From Zanthoxylum bungeanum (lineage: Eukaryota; Streptophyta; Magnoliopsida; Sapindales; Rutaceae): a stretch of DNA of 64,000 bases. The stretch spans positions 170,465 through 234,464 of the forward strand of contig SKCR01023738.1 of assembly GCA_019454045.1 (NCBI GenBank), in the 5' to 3' direction. Below the pieces are notes generated by a model. The model saw only the letters and a program-made list of their open reading frames with translations, was not told the origin of the DNA and did no database searches. Position 1 is the stretch's first letter. Each line of letters starts with the position of its first letter. The translations under genes were made by a program, and so were the position numbers. Of the stretch, positions 46,492-58,063 are shown in pieces.

Positions 46492-47124
46492 TGTACGTGC
46501 CAAATTTGGGCCAAGGACAAAATCGTCTTTCACTTCGAACACAATACCAAGTGAGGCCCAAAACAAAAACCCAGCCCATTAAACTCTAAACCCTTTACAA
46601 AAAATAAAAGGTCAAACCCTTTAACCGATTCTCTCTTTTTCCCCAACAAAGAATATATCTCCACATGCAAAATATTCTCCCCGCCGAAAGCAGAGACAAT
46701 AAGCATGTTATGGGGACCCATTTCCCATGTGCAGACCAGAGAATTCACCTTTCTCCACCTATAAAATGAAGCATAATTCATGAAGTTAAGTGGAGAGCTT
46801 CTCAACTCTGAGGCAGGCTTCACTTCTTTCTTACAATCCTCTGCTTTCTGACATTAGCACTCTCAGAGCTCTCCATCCCCTTATACACTTACCATCGCCC
46901 TCACGGCCACCCAAAGAGTTTAAGGTAACATCAAACCTTACTTTCACATTTTACTCATTTAATACTCATTTCATACTACTGACTTGAGCGTCGGAGTGCC
47001 CCCGGCACCCACCACACCGGTGGGCAGTCTACTCCCGCTCACTCTATCTTTGTTTTGCAGGATCGCTAATGCCCCCAACTTACAAATTCTGATTGTGGAC
47101 CTCGGCCGAAATCCAGCGTCCACA
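46492..47124 (+). repeat. Satellite-bearing element: LTR A (633 bp)
   Basis: TGTACGTGCCAAATTTGGGC to CCAGCGTCCACA. Includes CACCGGTGGGCAGTC and CCGAAAGCAGAGACAATAAG. LTR B is near-identical apart from a few small indels; LTR C has a deletion near its end. Frames inside (46790-46987, 46984-47178) recur in the other LTRs and have no family resemblance. Confidence 0.92.
46759..46768 (+). promoter_or_regulatory. TATA box of LTR A
   Basis: CTATAAAATG, about 270 bp into the LTR, conserved at 48961-48970 and 51715-51724 in LTRs B and C. It supports plus-strand orientation. Confidence 0.6.
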
Positions 47125-48696
47125 ATTTGGCGCCCATCAGGTTCAGTCGACTGGGAACAATCCCCATGGCTTATGTAGAGTTAAGTTGAAGACCTGGCCT
47201 TCATCTGGTCTAGAAGACATTGTACTCCCCTGGTCATTTGACCCGTAGTATGGGGATTATCCTGACCTTCATCGGGTTCAGTCGACTGGGAACATTCCCC
47301 ATGGCTCATGTAGAGTTAAGTTGAAGACCTGGCCTTCATCTGGTCCAGAAGACATTGAAAACTCCTCTGGTCTTTGGACCCGTAGTATGGGGATTATCCT
47401 GACCTTCATCAGGTTCAGTCGACTGGGAACAATCCCCATGGCTCATGTAGAGTCAAGTTGAAGACCTGGCATTCATCTGGTCCAGAAGACATTGTACTCC
47501 CCTGGTTATTTGACCCGTAGTATGGGGATTATCCTGACCTTCATCGGGTTCAGTCGACTGGGAACATTCCCCATGGCTCATGTAGAGTTAAGTTGAAGAC
47601 CTGGCCTTCATCTGGTCCAGAAGACATTGAAAACTCCTCTGGTCTTTGGACCCGTAGTATGGGGATTATCCTGACCTTCATCAGGTTCAGTCGATTGGGA
47701 ACAATCCCCATGGCTCAGTAGAGTCAAGTTGAAGACCTGGCCTTCATCTGGTCCAGAAGACATTGTACTCCCCTGGTTATTTGATCCGTAGTATGGGGAT
47801 TATCCTGACCTTCATCGGGTTCAGTCGACTGGGAACATTCCCCATGGCTCATGTAGAGTAAAGTTGAAGACATGGCCTTCATCTGGTCCAGAAGACATTG
47901 TACTCCCCTGGTCATTTGACCGTAGTATGGGGATTATCCTGACCTTCATCGGGTTCAGTCGACTGGGAACATTCCCCATGGCTCATGTAGAGTCAAGTTG
48001 AAGACCTGGCCTTCATCTGGTCCAGAAGACATTGAAAACTCCTCTGGTCTTTGGACCCGTAGTATGGGGATTAGCCTGACCTTCATCAGGTTCAGTCGAC
48101 TGGGAACATTCCCCATGGCTCATGTAGAGTCAAGTTGAAGACCTGGCCTTCATCTGGTCCAGAAGACATTGTACTCCCCTGGTTATTTGACCCGTAGTAT
48201 GGGGATTATCCTGACCTTCATCGGGTTCAGTCGACTTATGAACATTCTATGTTTCGACTGGGAACAATCCCCATGACTCATCTGGAGTTAAGTTCAAGAC
48301 CTGGCCTTCATCTGGTCCAGAAGACATTGTAGACTCCCCTGGTCCTTTGACCTGTAGTATGGGGATTATTCTGACTTTCATCGGGTTCAGTCGACGGGGA
48401 ACATTCCCCATGGCTCATGTAGAGTCAAGTTGAAGATCTGACCTTCATCTGGTCCAGAAGACATTGTAGACTCCCATGGTCTTTTGACCCGTAGTATGTG
48501 GATTATCCTGCCTTCATCAGGTTCAGTCGACTATGAACATTCTATGTTTCTTGTAGAGTTAAATTGAAGTTTTTTAACTTCAGCTACTTCAAAAGACATA
48601 GAAGTCATCTAATATCAGGATCAAATCTCTGATGATACACTCGACATATTACTCTTCAAGTCAAAGACTCTTTGACTTAAAGAGTAGGGAACAAAC
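47125..48696 (+). repeat. Internal array 1: ten ~136-bp repeats
   Basis: Units of 135-137 bp starting GTTCAGTCGACTGGGAACA. They come in type A (TGTACTCCCCTGGT(T/C)ATTTG) and type B (TGAAAACTCCTCTGGTCTTTG). Reading along: A B A B A A B A, then two variant units with TGTAGACTCCC, then a unique tail of about 170 bp to the purine-rich end. The mostly alternating order gives a dimer of about 272 bp. Confidence 0.9.
47127..47139 (+). promoter_or_regulatory. Candidate primer binding site
   Basis: TTGGCGCCCATCA starts three bases after LTR A. The TGGCGCC start is usual for plant Ty3/gypsy elements. I could not decide which tRNA it pairs with. The same sequence follows LTR B (49328-49340). Confidence 0.5.
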
Positions 48697-49325
48697 TGTA
48701 CGTGCCAAATTTGGGCCAAGGACAAAAAATGTCTCACTTCGAACACAATACCAAGTGAGGCCCAAAACAAAAACCCAGCCCATTAAACTCTAAACCCTTT
48801 ACAAAAATAAAAGGTCAAACCCTTTAACCGATCTCTATTTTTCCCCAACAAAGAATATATCTCCACATGTAAAATATTCTCCCCGCCGAAAGCAGAGACA
48901 ATAAGCATGTTATGGGGACCCATTTCCCATGTGCAGACCAGAGAATTCACCTTTCTCCACCTATAAAATGAAGCATAATTCATGAAGTTAAGTGGAGAGC
49001 TTCTCAACTCTGAGGCAGGCTTCACTTCTTTCTTACAATCCTCTGCTTTCTGACATTAGCACTCTCAGAGCTCTTCATCCCCTTATACACTTACCATCGC
49101 CCTCACGGCCACCCAAAGAGTTTAAGGTAACATCAAACCTTACTTTCACATTTTACTCATTTAATACTCATTTCATACTACTGACTGAGCGTCGGAGTGC
49201 CCCCGGCACCCACCACACCGGTGGGCAGTCTACTCCCGCTCACTCTATCTTTGTTTTGCAGGATCGCTAATGCCCCCAACTTACAAATTCTGATTGTGGA
49301 CCTCGGCCGAAATCCAGCGTCCACA
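48697..49325 (+). repeat. Satellite-bearing element: LTR B (629 bp)
   Basis: Middle LTR of the train, TGTACGTGCC to CGTCCACA, followed by the same PBS-like sequence as LTR A. TATA box CTATAAAATG at 48961-48970. Confidence 0.92.
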
Positions 49326-51451
49326 ATTTGGCGCCCATCAGGTTCAGTCGACTGGGAACAATCCCCATGGCTTATGTAGAGTTAAGTTGAAGACCTGGCC
49401 TTCATCTGGTCCAGAAGACATTGTACTCCCCTGGTCATTTGACCCGTAGTATGGGGATTATCCTGACCTTCATCGGGTTTAGTCGACTGGGAACATTCCC
49501 CATGGCTCATGTAGAGTTAAGTTGAAGACCTGGCCTTCATCTGGTCCAGAAGACATTGAAAACTCCTCTGGTCTTTGGACCCGTAGTATGGGGATTATCC
49601 TGACCTTCATCAGGTTCAGTCGACTGGGAACAATCCCCATGGCTCATGTAGAGTCAAGTTGAAGACCTGGCATTCATCTGGTCCAGAAGACATTGTACTC
49701 CCCTGGTTATTTGACCCGTAGTATGGGGATTATCCTGACCTTCATCGGGTTCAGTCGACTGGGAACATTCCCCATGGCTCATGTAGAGTTAAGTTGAAGA
49801 CCTGGCCTTCATCTGGTCCAGAAGACATTGAAAACTCCTCTGGTCTTTGGACCCGTAGTATGGGGATTATCCTGACCTTCATCAGGTTCAGTCGATTGGG
49901 AACAATCCCCATGGCTCATGTAGAGTCAAGTTGAAGACCTGGCCTTCATCTGGTCCAGAAGACATTGTACTCCCCTGGTTATTTGACCCGTAGTATGGGG
50001 ATTATCCTGACCTTCATCGGGTTCAGTCGACTGGGAACATTCCCCATGGCTTATGTAGATTCAAGTTGAAGACCTGGCCTTCATCTGGTCCAGAAGACAT
50101 TGAAAACTCCTCTGGTCTTTGGACCCGTAGTATGGGGATTATCCTGACCTTCATCAGGTTCAGTCGACTGGGAACAATCCCCATGGCTCATGTAGAGTCA
50201 AGTTGATGACCTGGCATTCATCTGGTCCAGAAGACATTGTACTCTCCTGGTTATTTGACCCGTAGTATGGGGATTATCCTGACATTCATCGGGTTCAGTC
50301 GACTGGGAACATTCCCCATGGCTCATGTAGAGTTAAGTTGAAGACCTGGCCTTCATCTGGTCCAGAAGATATTGAAAACTCCTCTGGTCTTTGGACCCGT
50401 AGTATGGGGATTATCCTGACCTTCATCAGGTTCAGTCGATTGGGAACAATCCCCATGGCTCATGTAGAGTCAAGTTGAAGACCTGGCCTTCATCTGGTCC
50501 AGAAGACATTGTACTCCCCTGGTTATTTGACCCGTAGTATGGGGATTATCCTGACCTTCATCGGGTTCAGTCGACTGGGAACATTCCCCATGGCTCATGT
50601 AGAGTCAAGTTGAAGACATGGCCTTCATCTGGTCCAGAAGACATTGTACTCCCCTGGTCATTTGACCCGTAGTATGGGGATTATCCTGACCTTCATCGGG
50701 TTCAGTCGACTGGGAACATTCCCCATGGCTTATGTAGATTCAAGTTGAAGACCTGGCCTTCATCTGGTCCAGAAGACATTGAAAACTCCTCTGGTCTTTG
50801 GACCCGTAGTATGGGGATTATCCTGACCTTCATCAGGTTCAGTCGACTGGGAACATTCCCCATGGCTCATGTAGAGTCAAGTTGAAGACCTGGCCTTCAT
50901 CTGGTCCAGAAGACATTGTACTCCCCTGGTTATTTGACCCGTAGTATGGGGATTATCCTGACCTTCATCGGGTTCAGTCGACTATGAACATTCTAGTTTC
51001 GACTGGGCAATCGGAGTTAATCTCATTTATAGACTGAGTTCATGGAGTTAAGTTCAAGAGCCTTCATCTGGTCCAGAAGACATGTAGACTCCCCTGGTCC
51101 TTTGACCTGTAGTATGGGGATTATTCTGACTTTCATCGGGTTCAGTCGACGGGGAACATTCCCCATGGCTCATGTAGAGTCAAGTTGAAGATCTGACCTT
51201 CATCTGGTCCAGAAGACATTGTAGACTCCATGGTCATTTGACCCGTAGTATGTGGATTATCCTGACCATCATCAGGTTCAGTCGACTATGAACATTCTAT
51301 GTTTCTTGTAGAGTTAAATTGAAGTTTTTTAACTTCAGCTACTTCAAAAGACACAGAAGTCATCTAATATCAGGATCAAATCTCTGATGATACACTCGAC
51401 ATATTACTCTTCAAGTCAAAGACTCTTTGACTTAAAGAGTAGGGAACAAAC
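49326..51451 (+). repeat. Internal array 2: fourteen ~136-bp repeats
   Basis: Same unit types as array 1. Order read by eye: A B A B A B A B A A B A, two variant TGTAGACTCC units, then the same tail. The order equals array 1 with two extra A-B dimers inserted. A unit near 51000 is shortened and scrambled. No coding frame. Confidence 0.88.
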
Positions 51452-52058
51452 CGTACGTGCCAAATTTGGGCCAAGGACAAAATCGTCTTTCACTTCGAAC
51501 ACAATACCAAGTGAGGCCCAAAACAAAAACCCAGCCCATTAAACTCTAAACCCTTTACAAAAATAAAAGGTCAAACCCTTTAACGATTCTCTCTTTTTCC
51601 CCAACAAAGAATATATCTCCACATGCAAAATATTCTCCCCGCCGAAAGCAGAGACAATAAGCATGTTATGGGGACCCATTTCCATGTGCAGACCAGAGAA
51701 TTCACCTTCTCCACCTATAAAATGAAGCATAATTCATGAAGTTAAGTGGAGAGCTTCTCAACTCTGAGGCAGGCTTCACTTCTTTCTTACAATCTCTGCT
51801 TTCTGACATTAGCACTCTCAGAGCTCTCCATCCCCTTATACACTTACCATCGCCCTCACGGCCACCCAAAGAGTTAAGGTAACATCAAACCTTACTTTCA
51901 CATTTTACTCATTTAATACTCATTTCATACTACTGACTTGAGCGTTGGAGTGCCCCCGGCACCCACCACACCGGTGGGCAGTCTACTCCCGCTCACTCTA
52001 TCTTTGTTTTGCAGGATCGCTAATGATTGTGGACCTCGGCCGAAATCCAGCGTCCACA
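51452..52058 (+). repeat. Satellite-bearing element: LTR C (607 bp)
   Basis: Last LTR. It starts CGTACGTGCC (T-to-C change) and ends GCGTCCACA, then GATTC. A segment of about 20 bp with GCCCCCAACTTACAAATTC, present in LTRs A and B near the end, is missing. TATA box at 51715-51724. Confidence 0.9.
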
Positions 52059-52063
52059 GATTC

Positions 52064-52887
52064 CAAATCTAATCGTTACGGGTCTTAAAGCCCAATTAAC
52101 ATCCAATGTCAATTTAATTTAAAGTCCAATGGGCTTTTAATTAATTTCTTAAGGCATGGACTTTTGGTCAATATGGGTCAAACCCAAATACCAAAGCCCA
52201 TTTAAGGAATCACCTTTATTTGCCAAGAAACCAATTTAGGCCAATTAGGCCCAATTAATATTAAAGGTCCATTTAAGTCATAATTGGACTTTAGGGATAT
52301 GGTTTTGGGCCCAATTGGATCCAACCAATTTAGCCTAAACCTAACTTGGTACAACCAAGCCCAATAAGCCCAATTACAACTTTTAAGGCCCAATTCCAAA
52401 ATAAGCCCAATTAATTTAATTTCAAAATTCCAAATTTCATAATCAAATTAATTAAAGTGTATACCATAATTAATTACCCAAATTAACATTTCCAAAACAC
52501 AAATTTGTACAAATAATTATGCTCATTATCATCAACATATGTCCAACACATTTGAATCAAAAAATCATATCATTATACAAGCTATAACTCACGGCATTTA
52601 GGGTTTTTATGTCCAATTGTAAATCCAATCCAATTGAATCGTAAATCAACATTACCCAATTGTTTCAAGTCATCCAATGATCAAAGAAACAAAAAATACC
52701 ATGACATTAGGGCACTCATATCTCTCAGCCAAGCCTAGATTTAGGGGAAAAATTTATCCAATCCATTTTCCACAAAATTGATCACAAACAACTCCAAGTC
52801 ATTCATTTACAAGCATGCTCAAAAAATTAATTTCACTCAAACATGCTCAAATTCAATTTACCCAATTTTACCCTAATAAAGTTTCAT
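52064..52887 (-). other. Leader of Copia-2, 5' part
   Basis: Between the nested element and the PBS. AT-rich, with many GGCCC/GGGCC words, parallel to the Copia-0 and Copia-1 leaders. No coding frame. Confidence 0.7.
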
Positions 52888-52900
52888 GCTCAAAATACCA
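52888..52900 (-). promoter_or_regulatory. Primer binding site of Copia-2, altered
   Basis: Minus strand TGGTATTTTGAGC next to the 5' LTR. Compared with the standard TGGTATCAGAGC, the middle is altered and one base longer, which should weaken pairing with tRNA-iMet. Confidence 0.7.
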
Positions 52901-52901
52901 T

Positions 52902-54954
52902 TGTTGGGTTTCTATTAGGTTCCAAGGAACAATTCAAGCAATGAAACATATATGAATACATCAAGAAGTACGGCGGAATCAGACTTACATTGATCGGATT
53001 TTGATGCGATGAACACAAGACCTTTGCTCCTTTGAAGCTCACGGCTTTCTCCCTTTTGTGCTCCTTGTGATTTTCGGTCACCACTTCCATGGAAGCTCCA
53101 AGTGTGTCTCCAAGCTCCAAGCTTTATTTGATGATTCCATGCTCATGAAAAAGATTCCCTATCACCTTTGTATGTCCTCTTTTGAGTGCTAGCTCTTGGT
53201 AATTTTTGCCACAAAAATCACCATGGCTTCTCCTTCAACTCACGGTGAAACCATAAATTTGAGGAAGAAGATGGCCCTAGGCCGAGAGAGATGAGAGGAG
53301 GGAGAGAGTGAGTGTGTTAGGTTGTTATGTTTTCCAAAAACAAATAAAATGATATACCAAATTTTGGTATTAGGCTTTCCAAAATACAAACAAAGATTTG
53401 GAGCCAAAATGGCCATAAATGCCATCAACCACTCATGTCAATATTCACATCAATCAATGATGACAACCATCACTTCACTCAAAGTGATGTGACTTCCATC
53501 ACTTGAATGACTAGTGATTTGACGCTAGATGTGACGTGTGGGCCGCACTTAAATTCGAAATGCGAGTACACCCGCAAATACTTCCGGCCTCGGGTTCGCT
53601 AATTCCGAATTAACGAATTTTCCGTTGCGACGAAATTAAATCTAATTTAATTAAATAACTTTGCCTAGAAAAATTACTATTCACGTCGCTAGCGAATTAA
53701 TTCTAAATTAACTCATTCGCCGGAATTAAAATCTAATTTTAATTCTGCGTCGAAATCCAATTTCATATAATATATCTAATATATTATTTTATCAATTAAT
53801 TGCAAATAATCATTCTCTCTCTTTTAATAATATTTTATCCCAGATAAAATATATACGCAATTAATCATAGATTAATTTTCTCTCTCTATTAATTAATCCC
53901 AGATTAATAAAGTGCGAGTCATACGTCATCGGTGAATCTTCGGGAAGCGACCCATGAGATCCTCGGATATGTTGGCAGTAAATACGGTCGTCGGACTATC
54001 TGAACACGTACGTACCTAGTACTACGTTCATACCGATTTACTAGACATGGTTGGCTTCTAGCAAAGCATCATGCCTACCCAATTCTCCAGAAATATTCTT
54101 ACTGGAATATGTGATCTATATCAGGCGTAGTATACGTAGTATTGCGTATTTCGATCCAGCATCGGATGTCACGTGCAAGGCCTGGGGCTGGAATTGTGTC
54201 TACCCCGTACGAAGCACATATCGGATCTCTGGTAACTAGTCTCTATAATCGGATAAACATGACCTAGTCATAATATCCCGATAACTGCAGCATATAAGAG
54301 AACAAGTTCTGTATCCTACGTGATCATCATCTCCGCTATGACTGGAGTGATACTTCCATCTCGACATCACACCCAATACACTACGATTTTCAATATAGCC
54401 AGAAGAGGCGTACACAGAACCTGTTAAAGCCCTGGACGACAAAAACCAAAGTATATTGATTGTCGCAAGTATTAGCGGTGCAAGTCTCAGGTTAAGACCT
54501 AATATATCTACCCTGATTCGGACTTCCATAGACACATAGTCATATTGCCAATGGAATTCCGATGGGTCTATCCAGAGCAAAGCTGTTTCCCGTACCATCG
54601 GTAAACACAACCTCCTATTACACTTGCATGAGTATCCTATACCCAACTATATGAGAACTATGCCGTTATGCTCCCACAACGCGCACAAGTGTAATACTAG
54701 TCTATTCCGCATTATCGATGTCCAATCTCGATAATACTACGACTATGGATATTTAATGATTAAACCTTTATGGATTGATACTGTCTCATATCATCTCAAT
54801 TCGAAACTAATCATATGGACCTTCTATCATTTATACATCTTGGTAATCTAATTACAAATGATAAAAGGGCAATTTCTTTTGTCACATATTTAATTTGTAC
54901 AACAACACCATGATCTGTACAAATAGTGATGCTATGGGTCATGACTGTCCAACA
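52902..54954 (-). repeat. 5' LTR of Copia-2 (2.05 kb)
   Basis: Minus strand TGTTGGACAGTCATGACCC to AAACCCAACA. The lower copy at 39468-41469 is similar but several percent different by eye. Confidence 0.9.
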
Positions 54955-55410
54955 CCCCTTTGATAAGTTTATGAAGAGAATCCACCCTTCCATGGCTAGC
55001 CATCACTGCCTCACCACCAATGTGCCTGACGACAATATTATTTTTTTTGTTAAAACATTCAGGCATTTTATTAATGAAAAATTTGTTTAAATAGTACAAT
55101 GGAAACCTTAATTGTAATATGTTAAAAAAAACCAGAAATAACCTTAGGTAATACTCCTTATTACAAATAAAATATTGGGCCCTAACATTTGGCCCACTCT
55201 AGAATAAACACCAATATTAAAACCTATGGCCCCTAACAGTCGGCCCACTTTAAAATAAACACTAACATGAACCCCCTCTAGGAGGCTTTCGTTTGTATAT
55301 TTTCGACCCCTTCATTGCCAAATAAATTGAATGGATTATTAGGCTTCATCCTTGGATGCTTGGATCCATACTTCGAGGCTTGTTTTCTTGATGCTCCCTG
55401 TATCATATCA
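54955..55410 (-). repeat. Tandem array: LTR 2, second part
   Basis: Starts with the duplicated CCCCT and continues LTR 2 to TGTATCATATCA. With 39127-39467 it totals 792 bp. Confidence 0.88.
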
Positions 55411-55887
55411 TTCTCCCCCTCTTTAAGAAGATTCGTCCTCGAATCTTTAAGGTAAATCTGTAATTTCCAAGCACTGTATCTCTAACCAAATCTGATTTGT
55501 TTTTCTGGTCCTTTTTTTTGGTGTATGATTTGTGTTTTGTTTTTATTTTTCTTCAAATTTTTTTGAAATTTTTGAATCCAACAAATTCAGGATAACAAAA
55601 GAAAAAGAATGAAAGAAAAGAAAAAACAAATTAACAAAAACATGACTCAAAGAAAAAAATTAACAGAAACAAGAGCCAAAGAAAAGAAAAAAATTAACAG
55701 AAACATGACTCAAAGAAAAGAAAAAAATTAAGAGAAACATGATTCAAAGAAAAGAAAAATAAATTAACAGAAACATGACTCAAAGAAAAGAAAAAAAATT
55801 ATAAAAAAAAGAATGAAAGAAAAATAATTAAAAAGACACAAACTATAAAATATAACCTGCTCTACAACCAATGCTCTGAATACCAAC
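55411..55887 (-). mobile_element. Tandem array: internal region 2 (477 bp)
   Basis: Same layout as internal region 1, with fewer copies of the A-rich repeat (about 55612-55800). Purine tract AAAGAGGGGGAGAA on the minus strand by LTR 2; PBS-like TTGGTATTCAGAGC beside LTR 3. Confidence 0.82.
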
Positions 55888-56682
55888 TAATGAGAACCTG
55901 CCTGGAGCAAAGCCAAGCAAACCCACAACAAATTGTTACCCACGCAACTCCTGTGAACCCCACAGGAACAAAGCTTGTGAAACCCATAAAAGATTATTAT
56001 GAGCGCCAACTGATGAAAACCTGTCTGGAGCAAAGCCAAACAAACCCACAAAATATTGTTATCCACGTAACTCCTGCGAACCCCGCAGGAACAAAGCATG
56101 TGAAACCCACAAAAATTTGTTATCAGCGCCCAGGAAAGCATAACGAGGTTTGGAGATTTGAAACCCGTGAAGAACAAAGCCTCACAAACCCCTAATTGCT
56201 TGAAACGCCACAAAGGACATCAACCCATTTGATAAGTTTTTGAAGAGAATCCACCCTTCCATGGTTAGCCAGCACGGACTCACCACCAATGTGCCTGACG
56301 GCAATGTTAATTTCTTTTTGGTTAAAACATTCAGGCATTTTATTAATGAAAAGCTTGTTTAAATAGTACAGTGGAAACCTTAATTGTAATATGTTAAAAA
56401 AACTAGAAATAACCCTAGGTAATAATCCTTATTACAAATAAAATCTTGGGCCCCTAACATTTGGCCCACTCTAGAATAAACACCAATATTAAAGCCTAGG
56501 GCCCCTAACAGTCGGCCCACTCTAAAATAAACACTAACATTAACCCCCTCTAGGAGGCCTTCGTTTGTATATTTTCGACCCATTCATTGCCAAATAACTT
56601 GAATGGATTATTAGGCTTCATCCTTGGATGCTTGGATCCATATTTCGAGGCTTGTTTTCTTGATGCTCCATGTATCATATCA
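55888..56682 (-). repeat. Tandem array: LTR 3 (795 bp)
   Basis: Uninterrupted copy, from TAATGAGAACC (one base changed from TGATGAG) to TATCATATCA in plus reading. It carries the two 123-bp sub-repeats, TTCCATGGTTAGCCA and the GGCCCACTCTA pair. A frame of 101 codons at 55890-56195 reads through the sub-repeats and is not a gene. Confidence 0.9.
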
Positions 56683-57269
56683 TTCTCCCCTTCTTTAAGA
56701 AGATTCGTCCTCGAATCTTTAAGGTCAATCTGTAATGTCCAAGCACTGTATCTCTAACAAAATCTGATTTGTCTTTCTGGTCCTTTTTTTGGCGCATGAT
56801 AATGTGTTTTGTTTTTATTTTTTTCCACAGCCCACGTTTTTTGTTTTTTTTTTCTTCATTTTTTTTTGAAATTTTTGAATCCAACAAATGCAGGATGACA
56901 AAAGAAAAAGAATGAAAGAAAAGAAAACAAAATTCACAGAAACAGGACTCAAAGAAAAGAAAAAAATTAACAGAATTAGGACTTAAAGAAAAGAAAAAAA
57001 AAATTAACAGAAACATGACTCAAAGAAAAGAAAAAAATTAACAGAATTAGGACTTAAAGAAAAGAAAAAAAAAATTAACAGAACATGACTCAAAGAAAAG
57101 AAAAAAAATTAAGAGAAACATGATTCAAAGAAAAGAAAAATAAATTAACAGAAACCTGACACAAAGAAAAGAAAAAAAAATTATAAAAAAAAGAAAGAAA
57201 GAAAAATAATTAAAAAGACACAAACTATAAAATATAACCTGCTCTACAACCAAAGCTCTGAATACCAAC
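56683..57269 (-). mobile_element. Tandem array: internal region 3 (587 bp)
   Basis: Same elements as internal region 1 and nearly the same length. The A-rich repeats lie at about 56925-57180. Minus-strand AAAGAAGGGGAGAA tract by LTR 3; PBS-like TTGGTATTCAGAGCTTTGG by LTR 4. Confidence 0.85.
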
Positions 57270-58063
57270 TGATGAGAACCTGCCTGGAGCAAAGCCAAGC
57301 AAACCCACAAAAGATTGTTACCCACGCAACTCATGTGAACCCCACAGGAACAAAGCCTGTGAAACCCATAAAAGATTGTTAGAGCGCCAACTGATGAAAA
57401 CCTGCTTGGGGCAAAGCCAAACAAACCCACAAAAGATTGTTATCCACGCAACTCCTGCGAACCGTGTAGGAACAAAGCCTGTGAAACCCACAAAAATTTG
57501 TTATCAGCGCCCAGGAAAGCATAACGAGGTTTGGAGATTTGAAACCCGTGAAGAACAAAGCCTCACGAACCCCTAATTGCTTGAAACGCCACAAAGGACA
57601 TCAACCCATTTGATAAGTTTTTGAAGAGAATCCACCCTTCCATGGTTAGCCAGCACGGACTCACCACCAATGTGCCTGACGGCAATGTTAATTTCTTTTT
57701 GGTTAAAACATTCAGGCATTTTATTAATGAAAAGCTTGTTTAAATAGTACAGTGGAAACCTTAATTGTAATATGTTAAAAAAACTAGAAATAACCCTAGG
57801 TAATAATCCTTATTACAAATAAAATCTTGGGCCCCTAACATTTGGCCCACTCTAGAATAAACACCAATATTAAAGCCTATGGCCCCTAACAGTCGGCCCA
57901 CTCTAAAATAAACACTAACATTAACCCCCTCTAGGAGGCCTTCGTTTGTATATTTTCGACCCATTCATTGCCAAATAACTTGAATGGATTATTAGGCTTC
58001 ATCCTTGGATGCTTGGATCCATATTTCGAGGCTTGTTTTCTTGATGCTCCATGTATCATATCA
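57270..58063 (-). repeat. Tandem array: LTR 4 (794 bp)
   Basis: TGATGAGAACC to TATCATATCA in plus reading. Very similar to LTR 3, especially from about 57590 to 58063, which suggests that the LTR 3 and LTR 4 units arose by a recent duplication. Confidence 0.9.

Larger units (their letters stand above)
46492..52058 (+). mobile_element. Tandem non-autonomous LTR element with satellite-like interior, TSD GATTC
   Basis: Three LTRs (46492-47124, 48697-49325, 51452-52058) separated by two internal regions (47125-48696, 49326-51451). GATTC flanks the whole unit at 46487-46491 and 52059-52063. LTRs have TG...CA ends (one start mutated to CG), a TATA box and a polymerase-II-like layout. Each internal region starts with a candidate PBS (TTTGGCGCCCATC) and ends with purine-rich AAAGAGTAGGGAAC. 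It otherwise consists only of about 136-bp tandem repeats. There is no gag or pol trace. Orientation is inferred from TATA box, PBS and purine tract. Confidence 0.9.
39468..54954 (-). mobile_element. Copia-2, Ty1/copia element with nested insertion
   Basis: Minus-strand element of 15.5 kb including a 5.57-kb nested element (46492-52058 plus TSD). 5' LTR 54954 to 52902, PBS 52900-52888, leader, gag-pol remnants, polypurine tract 41482-41470 and 3' LTR 41469 to 39468. The target duplication CCCCT is at 39463-39467 and 54955-54959. It is older than Copia-1, judging from more differences between its LTRs, including a block of about 50 bp near 40300 missing from the lower copy. Confidence 0.92.

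Noticed and set aside
47125..51451. Regular repeats with spacers considered as a CRISPR array
   Set aside because: The unit is 136 bp with no short repeat and unique spacer pattern. It lies between LTRs in a plant-type genome and has no cas gene near it.
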